Shown: piece after piece, positions 1 through 11,374 of the stretch
Layout: each line of letters starts with the position of its first letter
Position numbering within the stretch: the first letter of the stretch is position 1
From: Miscanthus floridulus
Taxonomy: Eukaryota > Streptophyta > Magnoliopsida > Poales > Poaceae
Length of the DNA stretch: 64,000 bases
NCBI RefSeq assembly: GCF_019320115.1
Contig: NC_089581.1
Span: 68,924,485-68,988,484, forward strand
Direction: 5' to 3'
Notes under the pieces: generated by a model
What the model was told of the DNA's origin: nothing
Databases searched by the model: none
The model's input: the letters and a program-made list of their open reading frames with translations, nothing else
Position numbers and translations under genes: made by a program

Positions 1-65
1 CAAAACATATAGATGTCATGGTCTTGGATATATGGTGAAATATCCAACACTGAACAGCTCTATTG

Positions 66-1038
66 AATGAGAGAGAAGAGAATTTAGCCCGTAGGTCAGC
101 TGCAGCCCTACACCGAGAGGAGGTTGGAGATTTAAAACAAAAAATTGCAAATGAAGTTGCTGCAAGGGAAAGAGATAAGGAAGAAAGTATCCGACAAATG
201 TAGGAACGTAGAGAAGAACTTCGTTTGCAAGTTGCACTGCTGCAAGTAGTAAATATATTATATGCTTGTCTTTTGTCGATTTTTCCCCTAATGTTGCTTG
301 CCTTTTATATCAGTGCAGGCTAACCTAGGAACCACCACCTGTTCACAGCCTCCAAATAGCACAACTGTGGGCATGAATGACATCACACTACCACGTATAG
401 AAGATGAAGAACAAGAGGTAACAAAAATGCAGCATGTCAACATACCAAATGCATGCCACTATAATACACCAAATGAATGATTAGAATATGCCCCCAAAGT
501 AATGTCTCTGCAGATTGGTTTACTGCAGCGTGCAGTTCTCTGGGATGAGCCCATGTCAGTTGAAGATTGCTTTACTTTCAGCGTGTAGTAATTATAAGTA
601 TTTGAATACAACATATTATTATTTCTATTGAATACAATTTTGTAGGAAACTCAACTTTTGCCCTCTTGCATAGATCAACAATATTGCAAATTAATTACTA
701 AGTAGTATATATCAGCAATGCTGCAAATTCAGAAGTTTTGCCTGTTGCATTTAGAGAATCTACTACAGTTGTCATTCAACATCAATTTTTTTTTGCATTT
801 GAACATATGTGTATTAATGCACAGTGTTGTTAATATTTTATATGTTGGCAGGTTCCACCGGCCAGCGTGATAACCATAGTAAAAGAAGTTGATCCACCTA
901 CTACTCGCACCATAGCTAATACTACTTTAACAAGAAATCTTTTTTCAACAGACACCAGCAACCTAGCAGCAAGTTTAATACATCACAGGAACCGATATGG
1001 CCTTCCGCAAAAACTCGCTCTCAAAAGAAAAAGCTACA
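66..1038 (+). pseudogene. CACTA tnpA-type transposase (Transposase_24/PTTA-like), C-terminal exons
   Basis: One exon at about 69-245 encodes a charged, Glu/Arg/Gln-rich coiled-coil segment (for example ARERDKEESIRQM) like the C-terminal part of plant Transposase_24 proteins. It is broken by an in-frame TAG at about 200. A second exon-like stretch at about 852-1038 follows a CAG acceptor and runs to a GTATG donor. In the family this protein is the accessory DNA-binding factor of the element, not the DDE catalytic subunit. What is seen is the coiled coil and exon borders; the family call leans on its position inside a CACTA element. Confidence 0.5.
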
Positions 1039-1523
1039 GGTATGAATGGTTATATGTGAAATCTGTTTGTTCATTTTAATCAAATTCTGTGCCGCATATT
1101 GGAAATGGTGGGTGAGTCATATATGCTATATATGTTGTTAGCAATACTTCGAGTTTCAGACTCATTATGATCCTGCCTAATCATGAAAAAACTGCTACTA
1201 AACATTGACTAATTATGTTACGGCTTATAAAAGGCAGGCAGGCGTGGAGAGCCAAAATAATTAAAGTACTATGGAATATGCCTGCGAGCGTGCTTGTGCT
1301 GATGGAACATCTTGAGATGAATAAGTGAAGCAGTACTTAGAGTGAATGAAGATCAGTTTGTTTTTTTATTGCAAGCATAGTTTAAGACTTGTACCTTGAG
1401 AGGATATTTTGGTTATTGCAAACATATTTGTTCTGGTTCAGACATAATTTTCTAGTTATTGAATTATTGATTTCATATATGTGTGTTGATGATTGAATTT
1501 TTTTCTTTAATTCTATTATATCT

Positions 1524-2170
1524 GTGTTGCAAATATATACAAATGGCAAACGATATAGGCATACACAACAAAAATCCCCTCATCGCAATAAACCGATATG
1601 CATCAATTGTTGTTTGTCACAATACACAATATTGCAACGTAGGCTGTGCGATGCCATAAGACTTAGTAACCACAACAATGTGTCGTTGCAATACCACTTA
1701 TGTGCAACCAAAAATTTGCGTGGCAACATAAGTTACTGCAATGAAACATTGTGCGTCGCAATTACAAATATAGCCACCAAATGATTTTCGTTGCTGAAGA
1801 TTTTATTGCAATGGAACATAGTGCATGGCAATTAGTTCTATTCCCATGAAGCATTGACGTTGCAATATTGTCTCGTTCTTGCAACACAATGTTTGGTGAC
1901 AATATAGTCTATTGCCACAATGTGTGTCGTGGCAACAATTACTAATGCAACAATGCTATTGGTTGCAATATCTCCTATTGCTACCATATCATGCGTGACA
2001 TTTGTTTTTTGTGCTCGTTGTGAAGGTCAAAGTATCGCAACACATCAAAATTGAGTCGCAATAACCTATTGCAACATATATAAATGACACAACTCACAAC
2101 GAAACCAACTTCGAAGCATTTGTTACGTATTGCAACCAAAACACCCATATTGCAACCATTCTTAGGCATG
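1524..2170. repeat. CACTA subterminal repeat array (TTGCAA motifs)
   Basis: TTGCAA/TTGCAAC and its reverse complement recur every 20-40 bases on both strands, ending just inside the terminal repeat. The open frames across this stretch are a by-product of the repeats. Confidence 0.7.
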
Positions 2171-2198
2171 GCTTTAGGGTAAAAACCTTGTAGTGTTA

Positions 2199-2657
2199 AC
2201 CATGCTAATACCTTAGAAAGGAGTACTCTGAGTGATCAAAGATTAGTTATTATGCACCATTCATATATACATTTACCTCTTGACTTACCCCTATTGTGAG
2301 TAAAATATTGATTATGGTTTACTTCTCCATCAATAGCATAAGTTATCAATACAAGTCCTTGCTAGACCTTCCCTATGATAAAAATATAAATAACGATACC
2401 TTGAATCTTCTGGGTGAAGTGCTTGTAATGGTATATTATCTGTGTGCTTGCATATCCCTTTTCATATATATAATCTTCCTAGTCACATAAAATAATAAAG
2501 AGCTACTTAGTATTATTCTAGTAGTAATGCTAAGTAGTACCAACAAGCATCTTTGACATCATCACTAGGGATGACAACCTGGTAAAGTAATGTTAAGAGA
2601 TGTAGACATACATTAGGTGGCTACTAAAACAAGTGACAAGTTAATAAATACCAACAA
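2199..2657 (+). repeat. Family A LTR, 3' part, cut by the CACTA element, followed by a PBS-like site
   Basis: This stretch is the reverse complement of about 41136-41600, which is the matching end of another LTR copy. It ends in ACCAACA at 2657 and is followed at about 2666 by TGGCGCCATTACCGAGGAC, the kind of primer-binding-site region seen at the start of grass Ty3/gypsy interiors. Its 5' part lies beyond the CACTA insertion and outside the window. This copy shows the orientation of the family: LTRs start TGTTGATGGT and end ACCAACA. Confidence 0.6.
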
Positions 2658-2711
2658 GCATTTCTGGCGCCATTACCGAGGACTAGATTCAACTCTGTTC
2701 TTAGTAGCGAC

Positions 2712-3990
2712 TCTTGGTATTTGTTAACGCACATAGAAAAATCTGCAAGCGCACAGATACTGCTGTAGCATTCACCCAGGAGTATTCCAGAGTATCGTAT
2801 TTATCCACAGGGAACGCAAAGTGTTCTAGTAGGATCAAGATTGTCTAAGGTTAAAGATTGAAAAGTATTTTTGTGGGTAGAGAGGGGTTTTCTAGGCTTA
2901 AACTAGATAACTAAGGATCAAGCTTACTATACTTTTCTTACTTTGGAGCAATAGTACATTTCTGACTCTCGAAGGAGGTGAGAAAAAGTAGTTGGGGGAA
3001 GGCTGCCTAAGCTCTATGAAACACCAATCCAAACATGGTGGATTGCAATGGCCTGACAGAGCTGTCATCTCTGGGGCTACCCCAACTAATCGTGAGATTT
3101 GACACAAACTTAGGTAAACACTGGCCGAGACACCATGTCTATGCTAATGATTACTACTCTAATCCAGATCATAAGACTAGAACACTCAATGCAAGCAGAG
3201 TTCCCATAAATAAAATAAAGTTAGGACTAAATTAAATAGAGAACTTAGAAGTACCAATAGAAGAACCTAGATGTAACTCAAACATGAATCAGATCCATAG
3301 AGGTACAAAGTCGAGAAGAATCCGATAGATCTAGCTTCTCCTTAGATCTATCTCCTCTCCTCTCTCCCTATTTTCTATAATTCAACTAGATGAGAATCAT
3401 CTAGAGGGACACTACTACATTTAGGGTATGAAATAATGAAGCTTTGGAGCATAGGGTGTGTAGATGTGTGTCTCCTAGAGGAGGTATGGGGCACCTTATA
3501 TAGGCTAAAGTGGAGTAGGGGGCAAGGAATCGAGGTGGAGTAAGGGGCAAGGAATTGCCACATCATCAATCCACGTTAACTCCCTCGATCACCGTTGGAT
3601 AAACCAACCTAAAACCACCTTAAAATCAAGGGTCTAGATCTTAGGAAGGTGTACGAGGCGACAAAGGGCAAGGGGCTTCCATAATGGGCTGGTCGGCCTA
3701 CTACTATGGCAGGTGGGCTTCCCCTTCGGGTGGTGGGTCCTGGGCTCCATCTTGAGTCGACTTTTGTAGTTTTCACAAGTTGAGTCACTTGTTGTCGTCG
3801 GTTTGCTTGTTTGGAGTGTATGACAGTGGTCTTGGGAGCTGTTTTCTGGATAAATCTTCCTACATACAAATATTCAACAAAACCTATGGAATTCATTAGT
3901 TTAAAACCCTATACCTATGTTTGGTGATGGAATTAAGTGTATATGTAGAGTATATTGATGGTTTATGATTGACATTAACAACCATCAACA
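2712..3990 (-). mobile_element. Solo LTR, family A, 5-bp target duplication
   Basis: About 1,279 bp bounded by TCTTGGTATTTG and CCATCAACA, matching the other family A LTRs at 4578-6187, 41136-42675 and 49430-50740 (shared core: CTGCAAGCGCACAGAT, GGAGTATTCCAG, GTATCGTATTTAT). GCGAC stands directly before (2707-2711) and after it (3991-3995), a perfect 5-bp target duplication. No interior remains, so it is a solo LTR left by recombination. It interrupts the interior of the preceding family A copy. Confidence 0.75.
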
Positions 3991-3995
3991 GCGAC

Positions 3996-4560
3996 GCTAT
4001 GGAATGTCAACATTGGTGCATGTGTTGCATCGACATTGGAGGAGATGAAATGGAATGCACAAGGCAAAGGTATATTTGTAGGGCATTTAATTTCACCAGT
4101 CATAGGTGTGTAAAGAAGTTTATGACCGGGTTTAGGATAGATGGACGTACTATCAAGAGGGGAAACCTTGTTTGCATATCGGTCATCTAGTGCAACTCGA
4201 GTGATTTAACTTTGCATCATTGCTAGGAACGAGTGGCATGGTGAAAAGAGACCTAATCCTTTGATAAAATGTTTGTGAAAAGCTAACACACATGCACATG
4301 ATGTTGTATACTTGGTGGTGTTGGCACATTTGCAAAGGAGAAGAAAATTGTGCTAAAGTGAATGGAGGAGAGCACACATGCATTGCAAAGAGAGGGAGGG
4401 AGCCTTGTGTGCACCTGACTTCTCTTTCATTGCATGCACCTTGAGAAGGGTAAAAATAGGCAAGCATTGCATGCACTCTAAGCCAATGAGAGGGAGTGTG
4501 TGGCTGCATGCTTGCTTTGTTGATCAAGTGAAAGGACGCACTGAAAGGAATGAGTGGTCG
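3996..4560. repeat. LTR-like dispersed repeat fragment, related to 43930-44290
   Basis: Wording such as GGTCATCTAGTGCAACTCGAG and TAACTTTGCAT recurs in recognisable form at about 44210-44260. Both look like pieces of the same decayed retroelement. No coding frame in it is convincing. Confidence 0.4.
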
Positions 4561-4577
4561 AGGTGATTAGACACCAT

Positions 4578-6187
4578 TGACACTAGATATGGCAAATAGA
4601 TAAATCTGCAAGCGCACGGATGTCAATGTAGCTTTCACCTGGGAGTATTCCAAGGTATCGAATTTTCACAAAGAACACGAAGTGGACTAGTGAAGAATTA
4701 AGAGTTTCCAAGGATAGAACAATGATAGGGGATAACAGGTAGAGAGGATCTCTATGGTTTATAAGATACTAAGGCAAGACTAAGGAATGTTATATCAAGG
4801 TTGTTTACCTTGGGGCATACCTGTCCTAACCTCACCCAAAGGGTTGATTGGGCACAAAGCACAATGAGCCCTATGATTTAATAAATAGAACCAATATGGT
4901 GGAATACAGAGAATGGATAGGGCTATTACCACCTGCCACCAACCACAATCTATCTGGGGATCTAGCCGTAAACATAGACAAGCTATAGCCAAAGCACCAT
5001 GCTTAATCTATAGACTCACTACTCCAATCTAGGCCTCGATGAAATAAGATCGGAGCACTCTAACCATGTGGTGAAACTTGTAAACAACAGTATATAAACA
5101 ACACTTAAGTAATGCAAAAAATAGAGTTACCACACAAAAGATGCTAGACTTCACTCGAAGAAGAGCTTCATCCACCGAGGCACAAGTGGAGAGGATGTCG
5201 ACAACCCTGGCTCCTCCCCAAGCTTCTCCTCACTCTCTCCCTATCTTCTACTTCTAAGTGGAGTAGCTATAGAGCTTCGCCTTGTGACTATATTACTGGA
5301 TATGAATGAGATGGGATGGAATGATTACAAATCAGCTCTACACCACTATTTATAGCTCTCCAAGGTTGGTTCCTGCAAGGGGGGGGGTACTTGTAGACAT
5401 CAAGGGAGGTCGATGTCCAAACTTGGGTGTTGGCCAACGTCCTTGACCATCAGCCGATGGTCCATTTCCACCAATGTATGATCCAGTGGCTTGGATGGAC
5501 TGCTAATAGCGGTTGCATGCTGGTAAGGAGGTTGCTTTGGTCGGTAACTCCCTTTTGAGTATGACAATGGGCCCTCCAATCCATGTGACATGTGTTGATA
5601 GCCCTTGGATCAAATTGACTTCAAATCAAGGCATGGATGTGTTCCATGTGGCCTAGCACATGGATTGGTGATGTGTCCGTGGCAGGGACAGGTGGTTTGG
5701 TGCTCTTAGGCCATCGCCTAATGTTGTGGGCCATTGCCCGACATGGCCTGGGGCCCTCTAGGGTCCAGAGCACCTCCCATGGCCTTCCTAGGGAGTGGAG
5801 AGGCCTTGGGACAAGTTTAGTGGCCTTTGGATACTTGTCCACGTCGCCCGACCTGAGCCCAGATCGCTCAACGTCCAGTGTGTCCAAATCGAGCCCAGCC
5901 CGTCTTGCGATCTTTTGGAAGGCATAACTTTGTCATCCGGACTTTGAATTGGGTAAACAAAAACTCAATTTCATGTATCTCGACGAGATCTTCGACATGG
6001 TGTAGTTAAAATGAGCATTTGATGAAGTGTTTTTGCATGTATATGGCCACCTTATTCCTACACTCACATAGTCATCACTACTCGTGGAAATGGTTAGAAA
6101 TAAGACCTATGAGTATGGTTTTTATCATTTATATGACCAATTTATGCATTGTTGATGGTATAAAATGGGGTGTTATGGACCATCAAT
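4578..6187 (-). repeat. Family A 3' LTR of a minus-strand element
   Basis: The LTR core is shared with the other family A copies. On the minus strand it is directly preceded at about 6190-6205 by a polypurine tract (TGTGGGGGAGCTT), which marks this as the 3' LTR of an element whose interior runs rightward from 6190. A short G run (about 5380) and transcribed-looking GC-rich text lie inside. The outer border near 4578 is set by comparison with other copies and is approximate. Confidence 0.6.
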
Positions 6188-7599
6188 AAGCTCCCCCACA
6201 CCAAACCTTTTCTCATCCTGAGTAAAGGATTCGAACAAGAAAGATGACTGAGCAAAGATTCTGGTGGATTTGATGCACAACTTTCTTAGAATATGATGCA
6301 AGCATAAAAGATATTCCAAGTTACATACTCATACCTGTGGGTTTTGAAGTGGCTAGAACATCACCTTGGGCTATTGATAAATGGAACAGTTCTGACCTGA
6401 AGACATAGATCACTTCTTCTTCTCTAGTAAGATTGAAGTTTTTCACAATATTTTTTTCATAACAAAACATAGCTTATGTTACTTCTCATATGGTTCTCTC
6501 AAATAACTCAGTGGTATTTGTGTATTTGTCCTCACCAAGATCTTTGTTTGCCTCAAGGCCCTACAACTATGGCTTATGTGGAGTCTTGGGTAGGAGAACT
6601 TGAAAGGAATACTTAGAATGTTTATATTGTGAAGTCAAAGCATGGATCCATGAAGGAAAACAACATACAAACTATGATCAAGAGTGCAAGTGTGTGGATA
6701 TGAGTGGAAGTATTAACTCCTTAAAGAATCTCTCTCCAAATCTAGCTGCTTGAGATCATGGGCTATCTTTGATGCTCATCCTCTTTTTTTTGCTCGACAC
6801 TTTTTTTTACTCATCTCTCTCTCTCTCTCTTTTATCATATTTTCCAACTCATTTTTTAACTCTCTTTTTTCATCTCTCTTTTTTCATAATATATAGCCCA
6901 TGTCTCTTTTTCAGACTTGTATGGAGAATGGAGAGAGATCTTGAATACATGGAGTCTATATTTTGTGGAAAGGTGGAAAAGCATGGTTGTGGGGAGGTGG
7001 AAAGGAATGTTTGTGGAGAGGTAAAAAGGCATATCTATGCTAGCTCTCAGTGTAAGAGTAAAGCATATATGGTGAAGTGTATGTGCTCTTGATCATGTAA
7101 GCATGGTGCATCACTCACTAGGGTCACACGATTTGACAAAACTCAAAATAAAATCTAAGCAACAAGAAAGTGTTGGTTTGTCAAGATATTGCCTATGGCT
7201 CTAGTTGGACAGTTATACCATAGAGGAGTTATGAAGCCATGGTTTTAAATTTTGTTCAAAACAAAAGTCTCCAAAACACTTGATAAGAAGGAAGGACTAG
7301 TCTTGTCATCACTATATCACACTTCACAACAACTTAGGTAATGTTGTCCTAATTGAAGGTTCCCACAAGCATTAAGTGAAAGACAAGGAATAAAGATTAT
7401 GCAAGCCAATCTCATAAGATAAGTCATGATCAAATCTTGGGGTCATGTTTTAGAGTTCATCAAGTTGTAATAACATGAAGAAATTGGATTCTTATGCATT
7501 CATTTTCAAGGAGATAAATGTAGGATACAAACTAGTGTCTCATATAGGTTATCTCCCGTCGGTGTTTTGTTTTAAGTCATAAGCTCGACCTTTGTAGTT

Positions 7600-7938
7600 T
7601 TAGCTGCAAGAACTTGCACTAAGGCCACTACGAGCTTTGGAATACTTGTGATAAACAAAAGCATCCACAACCATCCTTTTGAGGATTTGATAAAGGAGAA
7701 GCATAGGATGGGTGTAGCTCTCAGAGGTGTTGGTAGAAGGAAAGATTGACTCTAGAGATTTCTCATGAAAGCATAGATCTTGTGGCTCTTCTAGAATGTA
7801 GCTTTCATGTTCGTCCACATGATCCTCCTTTTTGGACTCCAAACTTGGTCCCTCAAGCATGTTCATAGACCAAGCATATTCGTCGCTCATCTCTTGTCTA
7901 TGGCATTCTACGAGTGGATTCCCATCCTCGTCCTCCAT
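7600..7938 (-). CDS. Acidic ORF in LARD-like interior, unrecognised product
   Basis: A 112-residue frame starting MEDEDGNPLVE, rich in Glu, Ser and His (DHVDEHESYILEEP). It has no catalytic motif, membrane segment or signal peptide that I can see. Acidic frames of this kind occur in the interiors of grass LTR elements, often as remnants of a longer spacer-type protein. It probably belongs to the surrounding element. It may be untranslated. Confidence 0.3.
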   Translation of the reverse strand: MEDEDGNPLVECHRQEMSDEYAWSMNMLEGPSLESKKEDHVDEHESYILEEPQDLCFHEKSLESIFPSTNTSESYTHPMLLLYQILKRMVVDAFVYHKYSKARSGLSASSCS

Positions 7939-8155
7939 TAGGATGGGATATTTGCCTCAGACGATTTGTGCTCCCATTTGGTGTCAACCAAAAGGGGTGA
8001 AGTGCCTCCTTAGTTTGAATTATCAACAAAGAAATAAGGATGGACATCGGGGAGATCAAAGTCTAAGGTGGAAAATGATTTTGATTCGAGGGGCTCCTGA
8101 AATCTTGAGATGAACATAAAAGATGATGATTTGGGGTCAAGGATGCCAAAGATCT

Positions 8156-8345
8156 CTATTGGATTTGATGATTGAATGCATTGATGTAGGCATAACGGAC
8201 CTGCTCCATGGACAGGCGCCGTGCGTCCCATTTGCCCATGGTCATTGGCCTAGGCTTGTTGATGAGCATGCCCATGACCTCGTGGGTGAGCATCTTCAGC
8301 AACGCAGTCCGGAGCTCAGGCCACGCGAGTGCCTCCGCCATGACA
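8156..8345 (-). pseudogene. Captured fragment of a Werner-like 3'-5' exonuclease (DEDDy), C-terminal piece
   Basis: The minus-strand frame reads EALAWPELRTALLKMLTHEV, then MGMLINKPRPMTMGKWDARRL, then SMEQVRYAYINAFNHQ before a stop. This has the layout of the last part of plant Werner-type exonucleases: a PELR...L..L..EVMG..M.KP segment, a WDARRLS..Q..YA motif, then the Exo III region. In the family the last metal-binding Asp follows YA(C/A)(I/V/A); here that residue is Asn (YAYINAF). Nothing upstream resembles the first two exonuclease motifs, so only a tail fragment was captured. The match is from memory of the family and needs an alignment. Confidence 0.5.
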
Positions 8346-8745
8346 GTCCCTAATGCCCATCGCACTCGTCACCAATGCTGTGGCGGCATCCATCGGTGCA
8401 TGCTTCTTCTCAGATTCGCACGACCTCTACACAGGCCACCACGGGCGCTCATCGCACTCTCCGAATCACGCACTCACCATCGCGCTGCTCAGTTGCAGGC
8501 CACCGCAGGTGCTCGCCGCCGTTTTGCTCACACGCAGGCTGCCTCTCCTCCTTTCACGCTGTCCGCCATGGACAATGGCCATAGCTCCGCCTTGCGCGCT
8601 GGCCGTGGTGGGCGGGCTTCTTCTAACCAAGGAGGCGGGACTTGATGTCCATACGCGTTTTTTGTACATATACATGCCTACCCTTGGGTCCATGTACATG
8701 GGAGACGTAGAAAATAGCATGAATGAGAGAGAGATAGAATTATAA
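8345..8745. other. GC-rich stretch of unknown origin at the edge of the LARD-like interior
   Basis: High GC and CpG with open frames on both strands, none with recognisable domains. It may be captured host DNA joined to the exonuclease fragment. It ends in three imperfect copies of a roughly 30-bp unit (TGTAATGGCATATCTCCAAA) at 8739-8830. Confidence 0.3.
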
Positions 8746-8960
8746 TGGCACTTCTCTAAATAGACGAATTGTAATGGCATATCTCCAAACTCACAAAATT
8801 GTAATGGTATATGGTTCAAAAAACCCGAATTGTTAACATGGATTTTGATACATCAATACCAGAAAGTCCTAAAGCCTGACTGAAGGTAGTCATCTAAAAG
8901 CCCATTTCATATATTGATTTTAGGTAACGTGGATGATAGGAATGTGAGCATTATTATGTT

Positions 8961-8995
8961 ACTAGGTAGCATGCCCGTGCGTTGCTACGAGACAA
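8961..8995 (-). mobile_element. Helitron-like 3' terminus (left arm)
   Basis: On the minus strand a short hairpin formed by CCGT/ACGG-type sequence and a CGTTGCTACG loop is followed by GCTACCTAGT. A GC hairpin about 10 bases before CTAG is the Helitron 3' end signature. The copy at 13501-13531 has an intact stem; here one stem base has changed. Confidence 0.45.
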
Positions 8996-9282
8996 CAAAG
9001 CTTTTGTAATAAAAACACACGGATCGCACGATAAGATAACAATATTGTGAAATTAAATACCGATGTTAAAATAGCATTTAATCCAAAAAGCAAAGTTTGT
9101 GAAATTAACAGTCATAGAGAGCGCGGCATCGTAGGCTCACCAACTCTACTGTATAGACATTTTCATGCGTTGCAACGGGAACAAATGATGCCCTAATAAT
9201 TTGTGCATGAACATGTTATACCATTACAAAAAAACGACAATGCGAGCGTGATGTTCAGAATGTCAATATTATAAATTAAATT

Positions 9283-9594
9283 TTGTGCATGGCTAAAATT
9301 ATCATTGATGGTTTGCAATCATCAAGGTATGCATTTATATTATTATACATTTGTGCATATGCACATAAAAGTTCATATCACCGTAACAAGATTAATTTAT
9401 TCATCAACCTTTTAGAACTAACCATCTCTTTGAATTATCAGTTTGCTTCATATAGACTGGTATACCAAGGCCACCCTTCTTCATATTTTAGATCTTGGAT
9501 CTGCAACATCTTGAGCATGGGGTACAGAACCAGAACAAGAGGCACACTGGCTGCACATCTGAACAGCTATATGAAACTATATGAAACTCAATAA
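9283..9594 (+). other. Open frame in the left arm, unrecognised (copy at 12898-13209, minus)
   Basis: A 103-residue frame conserved between arms with a few replacements. No domain recognised. On the opposite strand at about 9445-9575 a different open stretch (SVPLVLVLYPMLKMLQIQDL) looks like degraded coding DNA, but I cannot name it. Confidence 0.2.
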
Positions 9595-10839
9595 GGCAAA
9601 CTTTCAGCCTAAAACCAAATTAAGTTGCTCGTGCATGGGAATAAAAAGACTAAGGTAATCCAAGTTTGCAGTGTGTAGTACCTTGACAAAAAAACAATGT
9701 TTTGATTTGTTCTTCACAACAGGTTGTTTGCACACAATCATCATCTTGAGTAATAATAATCAAAGCAACGAACTTCAGACTATAATAATCATGTTCACTG
9801 TGCTCTCTATTCTAAAACATTCTCTAGATGATGCATTTAAGATAGTCTTTTAGGACCATAGGAATTAAGTCTCTAGGAATTCCTCTCAAATCCAACTACA
9901 TCAATCTCAATTCGCATAAGTGAAACCAATAGATTTTCACTTCTATTTTCCAAAATGCTGGGAAGTATCCAATCTATACGACCATAGGAATTAAAAATCT
10001 CTGGGAACTCCTCTCATATCCAACTACAACAATCTAAATTCGCATCAGTGAATAAACCAATAGATTTTCTGACTTTTATTTTTCCAGAACCGGGAAGTAA
10101 CCAATCTGAACTTCCATTAGACCTGCACTACACAAACCCTGAAGGAACATACAGTGTAACCAACATAAACCCATAGGTAAAAATAATCATGACCAAAACC
10201 ACAAATATAAATCTGCACAAAGTCTCGCTGTTTATTATCATTGGACTTCCATGTATTTTTTTATACAAACAAGATCAAAACCAGTAAATCATTAGGCACA
10301 TATCATAAACTCAAAAGTAAAAAAGAATCATGCCAATTATCCACCGGTCACAGAATTTACCTGCAAATGGAGTGCCAATATCTATAGGACTGCAACAAAC
10401 ACCTTGATGGCACGCGACGGCCTTGATGTGCCTATCAGAGGTGTATTAAACTGTGGTTAACAATTAAAACAAAATGGCAATCCATGCACGGGTCAGATCT
10501 ATCGCGTTCATAATATACATGGACTATTTTGTGATGGTACAAGAGAGGTAGTGAAAACATCATCACTGTGAAACCCAAATTTCAAAAGTCAGAAATCTGG
10601 GTAATGATGACAGTGACATTTCATATTAGGTAACTGAAGAGATTATGGAGCAACTGAATAACTGACAGATTTCATAAAGCAGATAAATATGAAGTTTATG
10701 AATTCACATATTAATTGAACTGGATTAGTTTCTGAATGAAAGGGATGATTTAAGTAAGTAGGGGATGATTTAGTCTACTAATAATCAACAAAAAGTTCAG
10801 TGAGATTGCCCTCTATGTGGACTTCCCAAATCTAATGAT

Positions 10840-11118
10840 ACTACCTTGTGCAATCTATAGGTTCTTGGCTTGCGAAGCTGTAGATTCAAAGAGTAACCAA
10901 GACGCATGAACACATTTATTAGCCAGCGACAGTTACATGCAGATGCAGATAAAATTGGTCCAATTAATTCGTAGCATTGGAGGTCTAACAAAGCTCCAAG
11001 ACTTGCATGAATTTCATGTTGAAGCAGAGGACAGTCACAAAATAGACATGAGGTACATTCAAGGTTCCCTCGTACCTCAGATCTTCAGAATGTTAAAGGT
11101 AAAAAGAGTCGGGTCATG
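10840..11118 (+). pseudogene. NLR (NBS-LRR) leucine-rich-repeat fragment, left-arm copy
   Basis: In one frame LGLRSCRFKE...PRRMNTFIS then RQLHADADKI is readable, interrupted by stops. After a frame change comes IRSIGGLTKLQDLHEFHVEA and EDSHKIDMRY. This is the pattern of the LRR onset of grass CC-NLR proteins (LP..M..LI.LRHL.AD...I..IG.LT.LQ.L.EF.V). A further frame change near 11075 gives SDLQNVKG, another typical LRR junction. At least two frame changes and several stops make it non-coding. It is duplicated in the right arm. Confidence 0.6.
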
Positions 11119-11212
11119 TTTTCCTGCTTCATAAGAATTACAGGTCTTCAGGTGTTAAGCCCCTGGCAAAAGCTCACTGAGATTTTACTTATATACAAAC
11201 ACTAAAATGATT

Positions 11213-11280
11213 CGAAAAAAAAATAATTCTCATACGAATCGATCATTTGAAAACGGCAATGGGGACTGACCCAATAAAAA
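11213..11280. other. Spacer (loop) of the long inverted repeat
   Basis: Sixty-eight bases separate the arms. Bases 11241-11278 match 13749-13786, just outside the right arm, in direct orientation with two mismatches (shared core TTTGAAAACGGCAATGG). Confidence 0.85.
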
Positions 11281-11374
11281 AATCATTTTAGTGTTTGTAT
11301 ATAAGTAAAATCTCAGTGAGCTTTTGCCAGGCGCTTAACACCTGAAGACCTGTAATTCTTATGAAGCAGGAAAA

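Larger units (their letters stand above)
1..2195 (+). mobile_element. CACTA (En/Spm) transposon, right part; left end outside the window
   Basis: The right terminus is seen at 2187-2195 as CTTGTAGTG, the complement of the CACTA terminal inverted repeat CACTACAAG. Upstream, 1540-2170 is packed with TTGCAA and ATTGCAAC motifs in both orientations, which is the usual layout of CACTA subterminal repeats that bind the element's own protein. Further left are remnants of the tnpA-type transposase gene. The next three bases after the terminus are TTA, which would be the target duplication, but the left partner lies outside the window. The element sits inside a family A LTR that resumes at about 2199. 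Confidence 0.75.
6188..8740 (-). mobile_element. Interior of a non-autonomous (LARD-like) LTR retrotransposon, minus strand
   Basis: This sequence continues inward from the polypurine tract of the 4578-6187 LTR. No gag, protease, reverse transcriptase or integrase motifs are visible. It has one acidic open frame (7600-7938, minus) and one host-like fragment (8156-8345, minus). The matching 5' LTR is not present; the sequence changes character before the inverted repeat at 8768. A large LTR element without pol is known in grasses as a LARD; applying that label here is inference. Confidence 0.45.
8768..11212 (+). repeat. Long inverted repeat, left arm (about 2.45 kb)
   Basis: Position x in this arm pairs with about 22492 minus x in the right arm. 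For example the frame at 9283-9594 (+) reappears at 12898-13209 (-), and 10937-11134 (+) at 11359-11556 (-). The two copies differ by scattered substitutions (INLFINLLE versus INSFLNLLE), so this is real sequence and not a mirrored assembly error. The outer border falls inside a small tandem array of TGTAATGGCATATCTCC units. Confidence 0.9.

Noticed and set aside
1524..1784. Open frame of 86 codons
   Set aside because: It runs through the TTGCAA subterminal array of a CACTA element; the frame is a by-product of the repeats.
8208..8645. Plus-strand frame of 145 codons
   Set aside because: It is opposite the exonuclease-like fragment and reflects high GC; no domain on this strand.
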